A stretch of 7,560 nucleotides of DNA, from assembly GCA_010029945.1 (NCBI GenBank), contig RGQW01000082.1, positions 1-7,560 of the forward strand, written 5' to 3'. Both the position numbers and the translations under genes were made by a program. Numbering within the stretch: position 1 is the first letter of the stretch; every line of letters begins with the position of its first letter. Under the pieces are notes generated by a model. It did not search any database and was not told the origin of the DNA. It saw nothing but the letters and a program-made list of their open reading frames with translations. Of the stretch, positions 6,426-7,560 are shown piece after piece. Origin of the DNA: Actinomycetota bacterium (GTDB lineage Bacteria > Actinomycetota > Actinomycetes > S36-B12).

Positions 6426-7560
6426 CGATGTCGTGGGCCGCGTCCTCCGCGGCCCGCATGGTGGTGCCGAACTCCTCGGACAGGCCTTGTAACCCGGCGC
6501 GATCTACCGCGATACCGGCGTACTCCATGCGCGCCAAGAGCCCGGCAAGAGGAATTTCCATCTCAGCGAGCAGCGAGTCGATCTTTTCGTCCGCTAAGCG
6601 TTCCTGCACGACCTCTGCGATGTCATGCACGGCCTGAGCCTGCGTCCCGAGTCCGCGTAGGTCTTCCTCGTCTCCGCCATCCAAGGCCAACTGCCCGGAT
6701 TCGGGTTCGTCGTCCAAGGTGCGACCAAGAAGCCGTGTCGCGACGTCCTCCAGCCCGTAGGAGCGAGCCCCGGGGCTGTCCAGGTAGGCCGCCAGCGCCG
6801 TATCCACGGATACGCCCCGGATCACCGCGTCACCACCGGTATGGGTCAGCACAGCGAGGTCTGGCCCTTTGACATCGTGGATGCGCTTGTCGATGGAGGG
6901 ATCCATCAGCCACGCGTCGAGTGCGTCCCGATCGTCGTCACCGCCCAGCGGCAGCACGGTCACCGATGTGCCGTCGCAGACGGCAACCGCGTCGATGGAG
7001 CCTCTCCCCGCCGCCCAGGAGCCCCGAAACGCCACTGCACCACTACTGACGCCCGCCAGCACTTCGGCCACGGCGCCCGCCTCGCGTACCTCAATGTCCA
7101 TAGCCGCTTGCTCGTCAGCCGCCCGGGTGTCGAGCACATCATCACCCCCGGTGCCGTGCGGAAGGGATTCAACCCGTGACCGAAGCGCCGCGAACTGCAA
7201 GCTGTCAAAGAGCCCGCTGACGGATGTCCTGGACCACTCGCGCCATTCCAGAGTGTCGAGGTCGACGGCTACGGGCACGTCTCGGACCAGCTCAGTGAGT
7301 TCCCGGTTGACCAGGACTTGCGGTACCGCCTCGCGCAAGGCGTCGCCAACCTTCCCGCCCACCTCGTCTACGTGATCGATCAACCCGGCAAGGTCGCTGT
7401 AGGCATTCAGCCACTTGACGGCGGTCTTCTCCCCCACCCCGGGAATGCCGGGAAGATTGTCGCTCGGATCGCCTCGCAGGGCCGCGAAGTCTGCGTACTG
7501 CCCAGGATTCAATCCGTACTTCTCAACGATGGCTTCGGGCGTCATCCGAGCGAGATCGGA
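6214..7560 (-). CDS. polA: DNA polymerase I, N-terminal part (5' end outside window; frame lost at about 6420)
   Basis: This is the upstream reading frame of a split DNA polymerase I, which removes RNA primers and fills repair gaps. The frame is already open at the window edge (SDLAR precedes the first in-window Met at 7545), so the start lies outside. Counting from that Met, residues about 15-45 are the end of the 5'-nuclease domain, with the helix-hairpin-helix signature RGDPSDNLPGIPGVGEKTA. Residues about 149-275 are the 3'-5' exonuclease fold, but it looks vestigial: the DxE of Exo I is absent (VAFRGSW instead), while the DTALAAYL and YGLED regions remain. Residues about 305-375 begin the polymerase thumb. 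Homology stops at HDIVG (codon ending 6421); the remaining roughly 68 residues to the stop at 6214 are out-of-frame translation. Family identity is clear; whether the break is biological or a sequence error is open. Confidence 0.9.
   Translation of the reverse strand, partial: SDLARMTPEAIVEKYGLNPGQYADFAALRGDPSDNLPGIPGVGEKTAVKWLNAYSDLAGLIDHVDEVGGKVGDALREAVPQVLVNRELTELVRDVPVAVDLDTLEWREWSRTSVSGLFDSLQFAALRSRVESLPHGTGGDDVLDTRAADEQAAMDIEVREAGAVAEVLAGVSSGAVAFRGSWAAGRGSIDAVAVCDGTSVTVLPLGGDDDRDALDAWLMDPSIDKRIHDVKGPDLAVLTHTGGDAVIRGVSVDTALAAYLDSPGARSYGLEDVATRLLGRTLDDEPESGQLALDGGDEEDLRGLGTQAQAVHDIAEVVQERLADEKIDSLLAEMEIPLAGLLARMEYAGIAVDRAGLQGLSEEFGTTMRAAEDAAHDIVGRTSVAGSLVCRSWVAEDEEDQNGVHHRCRGAAELVRHNRGPCSRAAVGVAGCVEVASDRGGAASLGRR
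6411..6426 (-). other. polA: polA frameshift / deletion junction
   Basis: The upstream frame is read as V-G (GTTGGC, 6426-6421) and the downstream frame resumes as L-Q-E-V-L-F from 6410. Only 10 nt (CGCACCTCAG, 6420-6411) lie between. In mycobacterial PolI the same interval, between the I-G and L-Q residues of a segment ending INLGSPKQLQ, is 10 residues (30 nt). About 20 nt are therefore missing, which accounts exactly for the observed shift. The lost segment is in the tip region of the thumb subdomain. I compared with the family from memory, so the exact size of the gap may vary by a codon. Confidence 0.75.

Noticed and set aside
6405..6440. Programmed ribosomal frameshifting as an explanation for split polA
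   Set aside because: There is no slippery heptamer, and a frameshift would not restore the roughly seven family-conserved residues that are physically missing.

Overview
The window looks like a GC-rich actinobacterial chromosome segment (GC around 60% by eye). Every gene I can support lies on the minus strand. Read in the direction of transcription (high to low coordinates) the order is polA, rpsA, coaE, uvrB and a TerC-family membrane protein gene. The order polA-rpsA-coaE-uvrB is the one I know from mycobacteria. The proteins also resemble mycobacterial and streptomycete orthologues, including a four-domain S1 protein with the actinobacterial C-terminal tail and a PolI with a degenerate proofreading domain. 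I cannot name the genus.

Layout: polA (7560 to 5376) runs in from beyond the right edge and is split into two reading frames near 6411-6426, where about 20 nt that the family normally has are missing from the thumb subdomain. A 172-nt leader follows (5375-5204). It holds GC-rich inverted repeats, including a perfect 8-bp pair that competes with a shorter alternative, and it leads into rpsA (5203-3743), which has no recognisable Shine-Dalgarno sequence. coaE (3727-3134, GTG start) begins 15 nt after rpsA. uvrB starts at an ATGA overlap with the coaE stop (ATG at 3137) and ends at 1074. The terC-like gene follows 47 nt later (1026-22). rpsA, coaE and uvrB therefore look like one transcription unit, possibly extending into terC.

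Functionally this is a housekeeping neighbourhood: translation initiation (S1), the last step of coenzyme A synthesis (CoaE), nucleotide excision repair damage verification (UvrB) with the polymerase that can fill repair gaps (PolI), and a probable metal-ion (Mn-type) membrane transporter. I found no mobile element, CRISPR array, RNA gene or novel multi-gene system. The observations most worth checking are the polA lesion and the structured, SD-less rpsA leader. The long plus-strand open frames opposite terC and rpsA look like coding shadows.
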